DNA of 21,561 nt from Rhodospirillaceae bacterium (lineage in GTDB: Bacteria > Pseudomonadota > Alphaproteobacteria > UBA8366). Both the position numbers and the translations under genes were made by a program. The notes under the pieces are model-generated. The model was not told where the DNA came from. It saw nothing but the letters and a program-made list of their open reading frames with translations, and did no database searches. Below, one piece after another: positions 6,526 to 14,075 of the stretch. Within the stretch, counting starts at the first letter, position 1. Every line of letters starts with the position of its first letter. Where the stretch lies: NCBI GenBank assembly GCA_002711555.1, contig PARQ01000015.1, positions 75,518-97,078 on the forward strand. Direction: 5' to 3'.

Positions 6526-7725
6526 ATGTACAAAACAATTGATGATGTAAATGTCAAAGGAATGCGGGTGTTGGTTCGAGCTGACCTAAATGTTCCCATT
6601 CACTGTGGTTCTGTAAGTGACTTAACTCGGTTGGAACGTCTCAAGCCAACCCTGGATAGGCTAATTGAACAAGGAGCCCGTGTAATCGTATTGTCTCACT
6701 TTGGTCGGCCAAAGGGCAAAAGAATTCCCGAATTATCACTTAAGCCAGTGGCAAATGCGTTATCCACGGTATTAAACGGTAGATCTGTGGCATTTGCATC
6801 TGACTGCATTGGAACAGCTGCCAAAGAAACGGTCGGGGCATTAGGGCAGGGTCAGATTGCGGTCCTAGAAAATCTGCGGTTTCACTCGGGGGAAGAAACT
6901 AATTGTTCGATTTTTGCTTCAGAGCTTGCTGAGCTAGGCGACGTATATGTGAACGATGGATTTTCGGTTTCTCATCGGGCTCATGCATCGACGGCTGGGA
7001 TCGCCTCTTTATTGCCGAGTGTTGCGGGAATCAATATGCAGGCGGAGTTGAAGGCTCTTAGTGCCGCGCTGGAAAATCCAAAACGGCCAGTTGGTGCAAT
7101 AGTGGGTGGCGCAAAGATCTCAACTAAGCTTGAAGTCCTTGGTAATTTGACCGAACGAATGGACTTTGTGGTGATAGGTGGTGCAATGGCTAATACCTTT
7201 CTCTGTGCGATCGGCGTGGATGTAGGTAAGAGCCTGATTGAAAATGATATGGTAAGCACTGCGCGAGAGATTATTGCAGATTCTGATGATAAGGGTTGTG
7301 AACTCGTCTTGCCCTCTGATGTGGTAATTGCGCCCGCTTTGGAAGCAGGTGTGTTTACTGACGTTGTGCAAATAGCAGGTGTTCCGAACGATAAAATGAT
7401 TCTTGATATAGGACCTGAGAGTGTGTCTGGCCTTTCTGCTAAAATAACTGAATGTAAGACATTGTTATGGAATGGACCATTAGGCGCTTTCGAGGTGCCC
7501 CCGTTTGATGAAAGTACAAATGCTGTTGCTATCGCGGCGGCTAAGTTGACAAGGAATGGTGCGTTGACTTCAATCGCTGGCGGGGGCGATACGGTGGCAG
7601 CTTTGAATCAAGCTGGCGTTGCTAAGGATTTCACATACGTCTCGACAGCTGGCGGCGCATTTCTTGAATGGCTTGAGGGGAAAAAATTGCCTGGTGTAGC
7701 AGCACTCAGTGAAACAGGAAAATAG
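6526..7725 (+). CDS. pgk: Phosphoglycerate kinase
   Basis: This 399-residue protein has the normal length for bacterial PGK. It catalyses the reversible transfer between 1,3-bisphosphoglycerate and ADP in glycolysis and gluconeogenesis, in the cytoplasm. Family signatures appear in order: VRADLNVP (17-24), SHFGRPKG (57-64), LENLRFHSGEE, VNDGFSVSHRAHAS, GGAKISTKL, WNGPLGAFE and the C-terminal SIAGGGDTVAAL. The ATG has AAAGG 6 nt upstream. One small variation is SVSDLTRLE where many bacteria have a VTDDTRI-type motif; the key arginine is kept. No gap or fba gene adjoins it, so it appears to be a single-gene unit. The next gene is 323 bp away. Confidence 0.98.
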   Translation: MYKTIDDVNVKGMRVLVRADLNVPIHCGSVSDLTRLERLKPTLDRLIEQGARVIVLSHFGRPKGKRIPELSLKPVANALSTVLNGRSVAFASDCIGTAAKETVGALGQGQIAVLENLRFHSGEETNCSIFASELAELGDVYVNDGFSVSHRAHASTAGIASLLPSVAGINMQAELKALSAALENPKRPVGAIVGGAKISTKLEVLGNLTERMDFVVIGGAMANTFLCAIGVDVGKSLIENDMVSTAREIIADSDDKGCELVLPSDVVIAPALEAGVFTDVVQIAGVPNDKMILDIGPESVSGLSAKITECKTLLWNGPLGAFEVPPFDESTNAVAIAAAKLTRNGALTSIAGGGDTVAALNQAGVAKDFTYVSTAGGAFLEWLEGKKLPGVAALSETGK

Positions 7726-8048
7726 TTGCGAGTGAGCAACTGAGATCATGATTCTCTCTCAAGGCGCAGAAATGATCTGCACAAGTAATTCTGCCTGGGC
7801 TGCAGATTCTTAAAAAACGATCTGTCTAAAATAAGGGGGCCTATATTCGAAGAATTTGGGTTTTGCCCAGATCAGGTATTGTTCTAGAAGGGTTTAGTGG
7901 AGCCGGGGATAATTTAAATTATTTCTATGTTCAGGGAATAAATGATGGGCATTAAGGAATAGGCATCCGAAGTTTTAAATCTCGGTATTTCATCACTGAA
8001 TTTTTTGATGATGTTAGTTTGAGGGCTATTGGTTACGAGGGAAAAGAT
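7726..8048 (+). other. 323-bp gap after pgk with weak hairpins
   Basis: No convincing coding frame is present. GTTGC/GCAAC (7725-7729/7736-7740) overlaps the pgk stop, and CAGAT/ATCTG (7803-7807/7820-7824) encloses an A-rich loop. Neither is followed by a T-run, so I do not call a factor-independent terminator. The last 30 bases are open in the NUDIX frame back to a TTG at 8019. Confidence 0.4.
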
Positions 8049-8597
8049 ATGGGAGAGTTTGATAAAGGGGTAACGATTGGGCCGCGTGTTGCAAAAGTTC
8101 CAAAGAATGATACCCGTGAAAGAATGGTCTGCCCTGAATGCGGCTATGTTCTTTATGATAACCCTAAAATTGTTGCAGGCGCGGTGGTGGTCTGGCAGGA
8201 GCAGTATTTGCTATGTCGGCGGGCAATATCGCCTCGGAAGGGATATTGGACTATACCTGCTGGGTATTTGGAGTTAAATGAGACCGTAATAGATGGTGCC
8301 AGGCGAGAAGTCATGGAAGAGGCTTGTGCCGATATAATTATTAATGGGCTCCTTGCGGTTTACAACATTCCTCGCATAAGTCAGGTTCAGATGATTTATA
8401 ATGCGGAATTGAGTAGTCGGGTATTTGGCCCTGGAATTGAAAGCCTCGAGGTGGATCTTTTCGCTTGGGAGCATATACCTTGGGAGGACTTAGCTTTCCC
8501 ATCAGTCAGTTGGGCTCTTAACCATCACCGTGCGTCTGAAGGAAAGAATTTTAGCCAACCTTTTAGCAACCCTGACAGCGAGTGGGGTAATTATTAG
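8049..8597 (+). CDS. NUDIX hydrolase with single-CxxC zinc-ribbon-like N-terminus
   Basis: The protein is 182 residues from ATG 8049, chosen over the TTG at 8019 because GAGGG (8037-8041) sits 7 nt before it. The NUDIX box runs from GYLELNETV to REVMEEACADI. The Glu residues of REVMEE that bind metal are present, but the usual Gly after EEx is Cys. The N-terminal CPECGYVLYDNPKIVAG resembles the second half of the zinc ribbon seen in NADH pyrophosphatase-type NUDIX proteins. Only one CxxC is present, so a complete four-Cys site cannot form within one chain. LLCRRAISPRKGYWTIPAGY and the late WEDLAFPSVSWAL suggest a known alphaproteobacterial subgroup. The substrate, probably a nucleoside diphosphate derivative, is not known. 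Confidence 0.88.
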   Translation: MGEFDKGVTIGPRVAKVPKNDTRERMVCPECGYVLYDNPKIVAGAVVVWQEQYLLCRRAISPRKGYWTIPAGYLELNETVIDGARREVMEEACADIIINGLLAVYNIPRISQVQMIYNAELSSRVFGPGIESLEVDLFAWEHIPWEDLAFPSVSWALNHHRASEGKNFSQPFSNPDSEWGNY

Positions 8598-8616
8598 ATT
8601 TCTAATTATTTTTTTT
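8593..8616 (+). terminator. Weak terminator between convergent NUDIX and yciB genes
   Basis: ATTAG-ATTT-CTAAT (8593-8606) is followed by a run of eight T (8609-8616). The stem is only five AT-rich pairs and overlaps both stop codons, which are 4 bp apart. Placement at a convergent junction supports the call; stem strength does not. Confidence 0.3.
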
Positions 8617-9174
8617 ATCAGCGGCTTTGTAGCGGGAAAAAAGAGGTATTTGGAAAGCGGTAAAAAGAAAAGTTAGGATTAAAATTCCAAATATTTTAAA
8701 ATTAAGCCAAAGCTCTGTGGACACATTACGCCAGATAATCTCATTTAATGAGGCCATAAAAATAAAAAATACTGCGTATCTCAAACTCAATATTTGCCAC
8801 CCGCGGTCCTCTAGGCTCCAAGCCTTACCTAAAAGTGATTTTAATAAGGGCTTCTTGAATAAAAGGCCGGTAATTAGGCCAATTGCGAATAACCCTTGCA
8901 CAATAGTGGGCTTCATCTTGATAAAACGTTCATCATCAAACCACAAAGTTAGAGCACCGAAAATTAGGACGATAGCGGTTGTAACTATGAACATTGCCGG
9001 CGGTTTTTGACGCCATATCAGTAGAGCTACAGCAAGAATGAATACTGCAATCATAAACGCTGCTGTTGCCGTTATGAGGTCTTTTCCTCCGGCGTAAAAG
9101 GCAGCAAAGAAGATTGCGAGAGGCACATATTCTGAAGCGGGGCGGAGCCATTTAGGTGGCGAGGCTGGAAACAT
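8602..9174 (-). CDS. yciB: Inner-membrane septation protein YciB/IspZ
   Basis: This 190-residue protein has about five membrane helices. PKWLRPASEYVPLAIFFAAFY at the N-terminus, the LTLWFDDERFIKMKPTIVQGLFA loop, KSLLGKAWSLEDRGW and the LNEIIWRN stretch are the conserved core of the YciB/IspZ family. The family sits in the inner membrane and is linked to cell-envelope synthesis and septation; its mechanism is unsettled. In many alphaproteobacteria it directly follows ftsY. Here the same relative orientation holds, but 2.7 kb of opposite-strand genes separates the two, so yciB must use its own promoter. It converges on the NUDIX gene. Confidence 0.9.
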   Translation of the reverse strand: MFPASPPKWLRPASEYVPLAIFFAAFYAGGKDLITATAAFMIAVFILAVALLIWRQKPPAMFIVTTAIVLIFGALTLWFDDERFIKMKPTIVQGLFAIGLITGLLFKKPLLKSLLGKAWSLEDRGWQILSLRYAVFFIFMASLNEIIWRNVSTELWLNFKIFGILILTFLFTAFQIPLFSRYKAADKKNN

Positions 9175-9200
9175 CTTTAAGCACCGTTAAATAGAAAGTT

Positions 9201-9206
9201 ATTGTA
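9201..9206 (-). promoter_or_regulatory. Candidate -10 box for yciB
   Basis: Minus-strand TACAAT (9206 to 9201) would start transcription near 9195, about 20 nt before the yciB ATG. No clear -35 is seen 17 bp upstream. It matters because yciB is cut off from ftsY and needs its own promoter. Confidence 0.3.
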
Positions 9207-9239
9207 ACGCGACATCTTGGCACGCAGGCATCTGACCGG

Positions 9240-9268
9240 TTGGTGGGTTCACTCAGATAGTTTACACT
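9240..9268 (+). promoter_or_regulatory. Candidate promoter of the JmjC pair
   Basis: TTGGTG (9240-9245) and TACACT (9263-9268) are separated by 17 bp, giving a start near 9275. An ATG at 9269 directly abuts the -10 box and could not be on this transcript, which supports a start at 9311 or 9323. Confidence 0.4.
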
Positions 9269-9310
9269 ATGGATGAGTTATATCTATTTATTTTCGTCGG
9301 TCTCAGTGTG

Positions 9311-10438
9311 ATGCAGAACTACATGAATTTACGCGGTTTGCTCGATCCGCTACCGGTCGAGACATTTTTTGAGGAACACCTCGACGAGGCCCCCGCGTTT
9401 GTGGGTGGTAAGGCTGAAAAAACGGCCCATCTTTTTGGTTGGGAAGAGGTAAACACCTGGCTTAACAATTCTAAGCTCTGGTCAAACAAGACTTTAAAAC
9501 TCCATAATGAAGGCTCGTTAGTTCCAGCAGAAAGTTATTGTTTTGGTGGAATAAATAGAGATTTACAGCCAATTTTCCGTCCAGATCCAGCAATCGTTGT
9601 TGAGTATTTGGCTGGTGGTGCGTGTTTAGAGTTGAGTAACTTTGAGGGAGCTGATCCTTCTCTTCTTCATTTGACGCAAGCTTTAGGCTCCGCATTTGGG
9701 TCTAAAACAGAGGTTAGACTACGTTGTGGAGGGCCACATGAACCGAGCGAGATTCCTGATTACGAGGCTGCTGATGCTTTTCACATACAATTAGGTGGCA
9801 GCTCTTACTGCGCGCTATTTGAAGAACGGGCTACTGCAACTGATGAGACACAGCCTGACCAAGTTGCTGGTGAACTTGAGATGACTACTGGTGATGTACT
9901 TTATCTTCCTTCGGGACAGTTTTATAGATACGCCGGACTTAACAAGGAATGTCTAGCACTAACTGTTTTTCTTCAGCGTCCAAGTGGAGTCGCTCTTTTC
10001 TCTCTGATTAGTGAATGTTTGACGGATTCGGTGTTATTCCGTGGTGACCTCCCATTTTATGATGAGAAACTCTCAAGCGATGCTCATTTACAAGAATTGG
10101 CGGGCGAAGCTAGCAAAATATTGGCAAGTGATGACTTTGGGAGCCGGGTAGCTCAATTTCAGCGCCTTCAAATGTCATTAGCCAAACATGCAACATTTTC
10201 ATTACCACGTCACAAGGTTTCAAGCGTCTACCGGACTGGAGTGCACGCTAAGATTCCAGCGGGACTTGGCGAAGGGGCCATCGAGATTGCGCATTGGGCC
10301 AAAGAGTCTGAGATTTTCGCGCTTGACACGATCTTCGAAGCTTTCCCAAAACGGCAGCAAAAAGAAATCTTGGATGACCTTCGGGAGCTTGAGGATTGCG
10401 GATTTTTAGAGTCCGTTTCGGGATTGTTTACGTCATGA
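9311..10438 (+). CDS. JmjC/cupin_4-like protein lacking the iron-binding triad (pseudoenzyme)
   Basis: The protein is 375 residues from ATG 9311. The frame is open to ATG 9269, but that codon adjoins the promoter -10; ATG 9323 is a further option. It is a clear paralogue of the next gene. Shared features are W-x-x-V-N near residue 44, the LW pair near 56-57, ESYC (74-77), RD at 83-84, DAFHIQLGG (155-163) and GDVLYLPSGQ (194-203). In the active protein the facial triad is H151, D153 and H220. The aligned positions here are D150, E152 and Y205, so all three ligands are changed and a dioxygenase reaction is unlikely. The C-terminal 70 residues look like a winged-helix or dimerisation region. Its stop overlaps the next start (ATGA), so equal expression and a heteromeric complex are plausible. 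A regulatory or scaffold role is inferred. Confidence 0.75.
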   Translation: MQNYMNLRGLLDPLPVETFFEEHLDEAPAFVGGKAEKTAHLFGWEEVNTWLNNSKLWSNKTLKLHNEGSLVPAESYCFGGINRDLQPIFRPDPAIVVEYLAGGACLELSNFEGADPSLLHLTQALGSAFGSKTEVRLRCGGPHEPSEIPDYEAADAFHIQLGGSSYCALFEERATATDETQPDQVAGELEMTTGDVLYLPSGQFYRYAGLNKECLALTVFLQRPSGVALFSLISECLTDSVLFRGDLPFYDEKLSSDAHLQELAGEASKILASDDFGSRVAQFQRLQMSLAKHATFSLPRHKVSSVYRTGVHAKIPAGLGEGAIEIAHWAKESEIFALDTIFEAFPKRQQKEILDDLRELEDCGFLESVSGLFTS

Positions 10439-11571
10439 GTAAGACCATACGCCGTTTTGCCGACCTCATTTCACCTGTTACTCGAGAAAAATTTGAATCA
10501 GATTATTGTGGGAAGGCTCATCTCTGTGTTTCAGGTAATGATGACAAATTTGAGGATGTTGCTTCATGGGATGTAATCAATGAACTGCTGGCCGATAGCA
10601 CACTATGGACGGGTCGTTTGTTGACGCTGGCAAAACAGGGGCCAACATTGGACCCAAAAACTTATTGTGTGGTTGAGACTGACCGTGATGGGCACGTAAT
10701 TCAGCGTCCTGTACCAGAACTAATTCACAAACACCTGGAAGATGGCGCAACATTGGTGCTGAATCACGCAGATACACTCACACCAGAACTCTCGGGTGTT
10801 GCCGGTTGTTTGCAACTGCAATTTAGAGCTCAGGTTAAGTGTAATATTTATTGCTCTTGGCAAGCTAGCCAGGGGTTTGCCACTCATTTTGACGGAACTG
10901 ATGTTTTTGTGCTTCAGATAGCTGGTCGTAAATTTTGGAATCTTTATGAAGGCTTTTATGAGAAGCCCTTATCGAGCTCCCCTTACGTGTTTAAATTGGG
11001 TGCTGAGGAAAATGAAAGGCTTAAAGGAGATTGTATTGAAAAGGTGGAGTTAACTCCGGGTGATGTTCTTTATATCCCACGTGGTCAGTACCACGACGCT
11101 ATTGCTTCGAGTGAGGCTAGTTTGCATCTGACATTCGGTATTGTACCGTTAGTAGGTGTGAATGTGTTTGATGTGGTCAAGGCGCAGCTTGAAAATGACC
11201 CTTTGTTCAATAGGCCACTGCCCCACTACGATCAGCAAGATGCCCTCAAATCCCACTTGGGCATGCTTGGTAAGCGTTTGGAAGAAATTATCTCTGGTTG
11301 CGAAGCGAAACAGTTGATACGCAACCATCAAAAAAATGCTGCCGTTCAGGAGAGTTTTCCAGCCTACGACATGCCTTTTGCCGGGAGGGTTTCTGTCTTC
11401 AAGGTGGAAGATGTCGGCAGTCTCCTTGGTGATAATTTATTGGTACGGGATTGGCTGTGCAACAGAGATTGGTTTACCGATAGTGAGTTCGCTAAGGCTT
11501 TCCCTGATAGAGACATCAACAATGAGTTACGAATATTGATTAAATTATGTGCTATCGAACAGATAGGGTAG
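10435..11571 (+). CDS. JmjC/cupin_4 domain protein, probable Fe(II)/2-oxoglutarate oxygenase
   Basis: The protein is 378 residues from ATG 10435, in the ATGA overlap with the preceding stop; an upstream in-frame start at 10396 would lie inside that gene. The beta-helix core carries H151-F-D153 in THFDGTDVFVLQIAGRKFW and H220 in IPRGQYHDA. This is the HxD...H iron site of JmjC oxygenases related to the ribosomal protein hydroxylases YcfD, NO66 and MINA53. The following GRKFWNLY matches their GRRRW-type strand. Such enzymes use Fe(II), O2 and 2-oxoglutarate to hydroxylate a protein side chain. The N-terminal 140 residues and the C-terminal 110 match only its neighbour in this window. The target could be ribosomal, or the 84-residue product downstream; neither is shown. 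Confidence 0.8.
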   Translation: MSKTIRRFADLISPVTREKFESDYCGKAHLCVSGNDDKFEDVASWDVINELLADSTLWTGRLLTLAKQGPTLDPKTYCVVETDRDGHVIQRPVPELIHKHLEDGATLVLNHADTLTPELSGVAGCLQLQFRAQVKCNIYCSWQASQGFATHFDGTDVFVLQIAGRKFWNLYEGFYEKPLSSSPYVFKLGAEENERLKGDCIEKVELTPGDVLYIPRGQYHDAIASSEASLHLTFGIVPLVGVNVFDVVKAQLENDPLFNRPLPHYDQQDALKSHLGMLGKRLEEIISGCEAKQLIRNHQKNAAVQESFPAYDMPFAGRVSVFKVEDVGSLLGDNLLVRDWLCNRDWFTDSEFAKAFPDRDINNELRILIKLCAIEQIG

Positions 11572-11615
11572 TTTGCGGGAGTATCATTATGAAAAACTTC
11601 CTAGAGATTGAATAG

Positions 11616-11870
11616 ATGGTTGCTAACGGGCCAAAAATAGAACAGTCGAAAATAGCCCCAAAAGGTATTACCCCAAACCGCACTCTGACTAACGGAAAGG
11701 CAGGGAATGAGCTAGAAAGTCCTTTATTGTTAAGTCAGCGTGAGCACTTTGATCCGCGTGATATTGAGGTTGCTCTTTTGCGGTTAGCCAGGCTGTTGGC
11801 ACTTGATATTGAGGGTCGACCTCAAGATAGCGCTGCTGTCCGCGGTTTCTATTTGAACGTCCTTGTTTAG
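11616..11870 (+). CDS. Small unknown protein after the JmjC pair (84 aa)
   Basis: I do not recognise this gene. The first 38 residues are polar and basic with no predicted structure (rich in N, K, T, P). The rest, from HFDPRDIEVALLRLARLLAL to RGFYLNVLV, looks like one amphipathic Leu/Arg-rich helix and a short hydrophobic end. It starts 44 bp after the oxygenase stop on the same strand and is probably in the same transcript, though no good ribosome site precedes ATG 11616. It ends 10 bp from the convergent ftsY stop. The structured half looks like a real peptide, but coding status is not certain. A substrate or partner role for the oxygenase would be a guess. Confidence 0.55.
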   Translation: MVANGPKIEQSKIAPKGITPNRTLTNGKAGNELESPLLLSQREHFDPRDIEVALLRLARLLALDIEGRPQDSAAVRGFYLNVLV

Positions 11871-11880
11871 GAATTCCTAA
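11867..11880. repeat. Perfect 14-bp palindrome between convergent stops
   Basis: TTAGGAATTCCTAA fills the 10-bp gap between the small ORF and ftsY and includes the small ORF's TAG. It has no loop or T-run, so it is not a classical terminator. It may be a protein site or chance. Confidence 0.5.
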
Positions 11881-12813
11881 TCAACACTCAATTTTCAATC
11901 CGACAAGGCTTTCGGCAAAATCATGAGCTTCAAAAGGTTGTAGGTCTTCGGCTGTTTCCCCTACGCCAACAGCGTGCACGGGGAGTTTGAACTTGTCAGC
12001 TAAAGCTACGAGCACTCCGCCTTTGGCACTGCCATCAAGCTTGGTGACGATAAGGCCTGTAATAGGAGCCGTTTTTTGAAAGAATTCGACCTGGGCGATA
12101 GCGTTTTGGCCTGTGGTAGCGTCTAACACTAAAACACAGTCGTGGGGCGCTTCTGGATCGATTTTCTTTATAACACGAACAATTTTTTCTAGCTCGGCCA
12201 TTAGGTTGTCTTTGTTGTGTAGGCGACCGGCCGTGTCAATGAGTAAAACCTGGGTTCCATCTGACTTAGCTCGTTCAATTGATTTGTAAGCGAGGCTTGC
12301 CGCGTCGGCTCCTATTTCGGTAGAAACAACAGTGCTACAGGTGCGATTGCCCCATATCTCTAGCTGTTCAACTGCCGCCGCACGAAAAGTGTCAGCGGCA
12401 GCTAACATTACCTTTCTGCCTTTCTTTGTGTGTTGCTGTGCAAGTTTCCCGACAGTCGTCGTTTTGCCTGACCCATTAACACCGACAGCTAAAATGATGT
12501 GAGGTTTTTTATCGGATTTATATATAAGTGGTTTAGCAATCGGCTCCAGAACTTCGGTTATCAGGCCCGTCAAAAAGCGAAGCACCTCATCAGACTCCAC
12601 ATTCTTTTCAAAACGTTTTTGACTAAGGGTTTTGGCGATGCGGGAGGCCATGGCAGGACCTAAGTCAGCTAAAATCAGTGTTTCTTCAAGCTCTTCTATT
12701 GCCTCTGCATCAAGCCGACGACCAGTGAGAGCAGCTGTCACTCCCTCTGTCAGAAGGGAAGAGGATTTGGAAAGTCCTTTGCGCAAACGACTAAGCCAAC
12801 TCTCCGAGCTCAT
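11881..12813 (-). CDS. ftsY: Signal recognition particle receptor FtsY
   Basis: This 310-residue SRP GTPase docks ribosome-nascent chain complexes, through Ffh, at the inner membrane for co-translational insertion. It has a short N-terminal amphipathic stretch (SWLSRLRKGLSKSSS), an N domain (about 20-95) and a G domain with G1 GVNGSGKTTT (111-120), DTFRAAA (141-147), DTAGR, TKLDG and the closing GVGETAEDLQPF. The acidic A domain of E. coli FtsY is absent, as is usual in alphaproteobacteria. Its ATG overlaps the mtaB stop by four bases (ATGA), so translation is coupled. Its partner gene ffh lies 2.3 kb away on the other strand. It is the last gene of the dapF-mtaB-ftsY unit now that yciB is displaced. 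Confidence 0.97.
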   Translation of the reverse strand: MSSESWLSRLRKGLSKSSSLLTEGVTAALTGRRLDAEAIEELEETLILADLGPAMASRIAKTLSQKRFEKNVESDEVLRFLTGLITEVLEPIAKPLIYKSDKKPHIILAVGVNGSGKTTTVGKLAQQHTKKGRKVMLAAADTFRAAAVEQLEIWGNRTCSTVVSTEIGADAASLAYKSIERAKSDGTQVLLIDTAGRLHNKDNLMAELEKIVRVIKKIDPEAPHDCVLVLDATTGQNAIAQVEFFQKTAPITGLIVTKLDGSAKGGVLVALADKFKLPVHAVGVGETAEDLQPFEAHDFAESLVGLKIEC

Positions 12814-14075
12814 GCTGTACCTCGTACTTTAGCTGTAAGTCGATCTTTGGAAACCCCGGTGATTTTGACTTCGAGAAGCGCGCCCTCTGGTGCCTCTTGG
12901 TCAAGTAAAATTGGAGCGAATTGCTCGGTCCTGCCATGCTTACCTTGTTCCACAATCACGCGGGCTTTTCTTCCTAGTAAACCTGAAAAAAAAGTTTGCT
13001 CGGCTTTTTTGCCGGCCCTGCGAAGTCTCGCTGCCCGCTCCTGGCGAAGTTTTTTTGGATGTTGGGGCATTCGCGCCGCTGGTGTGCCTGGCCGTGCAGA
13101 ATACGGGAAGACATGAAGCCAAGTTAGTCCGCAATCTTTGATCAAAGAAAGGCTATCATTAAACATCTCATCGGTTTCTGTCGGAAACCCTGCAATCAGG
13201 TCTGCACCAAACACTATATCAGGCCGCAAATTTTTTATCGTTTGGCATGTGCGAATAGCATCGAGCCGAGTATGGCGGCGCTTCATTCGTTTTAGGATCA
13301 TATCACTGCCAGATTGTAGAGAGAGATGCAGGTGCGGCATTAAGCGGTGTTCCTCCGCAAGAGTGCGCATGAGTACCTCATCGACCTCAAAAGAGTCTAT
13401 CGATGAAAGGCGAAGACGAGGTAGGTCAGGAATTTGTCTTAAAAGTCTGCGTGTCAGCTGCCCCAGACCTGGTTTTCCGGGAAGGTCAGCTCCATATGAC
13501 GTTATATCCACGCCAGTAAGAACTACCTCGTGATAACCGGCCTCCACTAATGTTCGAATTTGTTGAGCTATGACGCCCATTGGCACCGAACGGCTGTTAC
13601 CGCGGCCAAAAGGTATTACGCAAAAAGTGCAGCGGTGATCGCAGCCATTCTGGATCTGCACGAAGGCGCGGGCTCTATTTTCTAAGCTGGTAATTAAATG
13701 GCTCGCGGTCTCTTTGACTAACATAATATCGTTAACCTGAGCCTTTTCTTTCTGCTGAGTTGCAAAGGCACTTGGTTGAAGTTTTTCAATATTACCTAGG
13801 ACAAGATCAACCTCGTCCATTGTTGCATACTGCTCCGGTTTGATTTGTGCTGCGCAGCCGGTAACAACAATATGAGCATCTGGACGCTCACGTCTCACTT
13901 TGCGAATAGCCTGCCTAGCTTGTCTTTCCGCTTCTGCTGTAACCGCGCACGTGTTAAACACCACGGTATTTTCATTTGCTGACACACTCAAATTATCTTT
14001 TATTATTTGGCTTTCGAATGCGTTTAGGCGGCAGCCAAACGTTATAACATCGGACTGACTTTGCTTGCTTGTCAT
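12810..14075 (-). CDS. mtaB: tRNA t6A37 methylthiotransferase MtaB
   Basis: This is a 421-residue radical-SAM methylthiotransferase. N-terminal UPF0004-type cysteines C15, C43 and C74 bind one 4Fe-4S cluster, and C145-x3-C149-x2-C152 (CDHRCTFC) binds the radical-SAM cluster. A TRAM-like domain follows residue about 360. MtaB converts t6A to ms2t6A at position 37 of tRNAs that read ANN codons. NTCAVTAEAE and TFGCRLNAFES mark MtaB rather than MiaB or RimO. The gene overlaps both neighbours by four bases (ATGA), dapF upstream and ftsY downstream. tRNA-Arg(CCU) reads AGG, an ANN codon, so its A37, the first nucleotide after the intron, could be a substrate. That link is an inference. Confidence 0.95.
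   Translation of the reverse strand: MTSKQSQSDVITFGCRLNAFESQIIKDNLSVSANENTVVFNTCAVTAEAERQARQAIRKVRRERPDAHIVVTGCAAQIKPEQYATMDEVDLVLGNIEKLQPSAFATQQKEKAQVNDIMLVKETASHLITSLENRARAFVQIQNGCDHRCTFCVIPFGRGNSRSVPMGVIAQQIRTLVEAGYHEVVLTGVDITSYGADLPGKPGLGQLTRRLLRQIPDLPRLRLSSIDSFEVDEVLMRTLAEEHRLMPHLHLSLQSGSDMILKRMKRRHTRLDAIRTCQTIKNLRPDIVFGADLIAGFPTETDEMFNDSLSLIKDCGLTWLHVFPYSARPGTPAARMPQHPKKLRQERAARLRRAGKKAEQTFFSGLLGRKARVIVEQGKHGRTEQFAPILLDQEAPEGALLEVKITGVSKDRLTAKVRGTA

Noticed and set aside
7725..7740. GTTGC/GCAAC hairpin at the pgk stop as terminator
   Set aside because: There is no T-run after it and the stem has five pairs, so the support is too weak for a terminator call.
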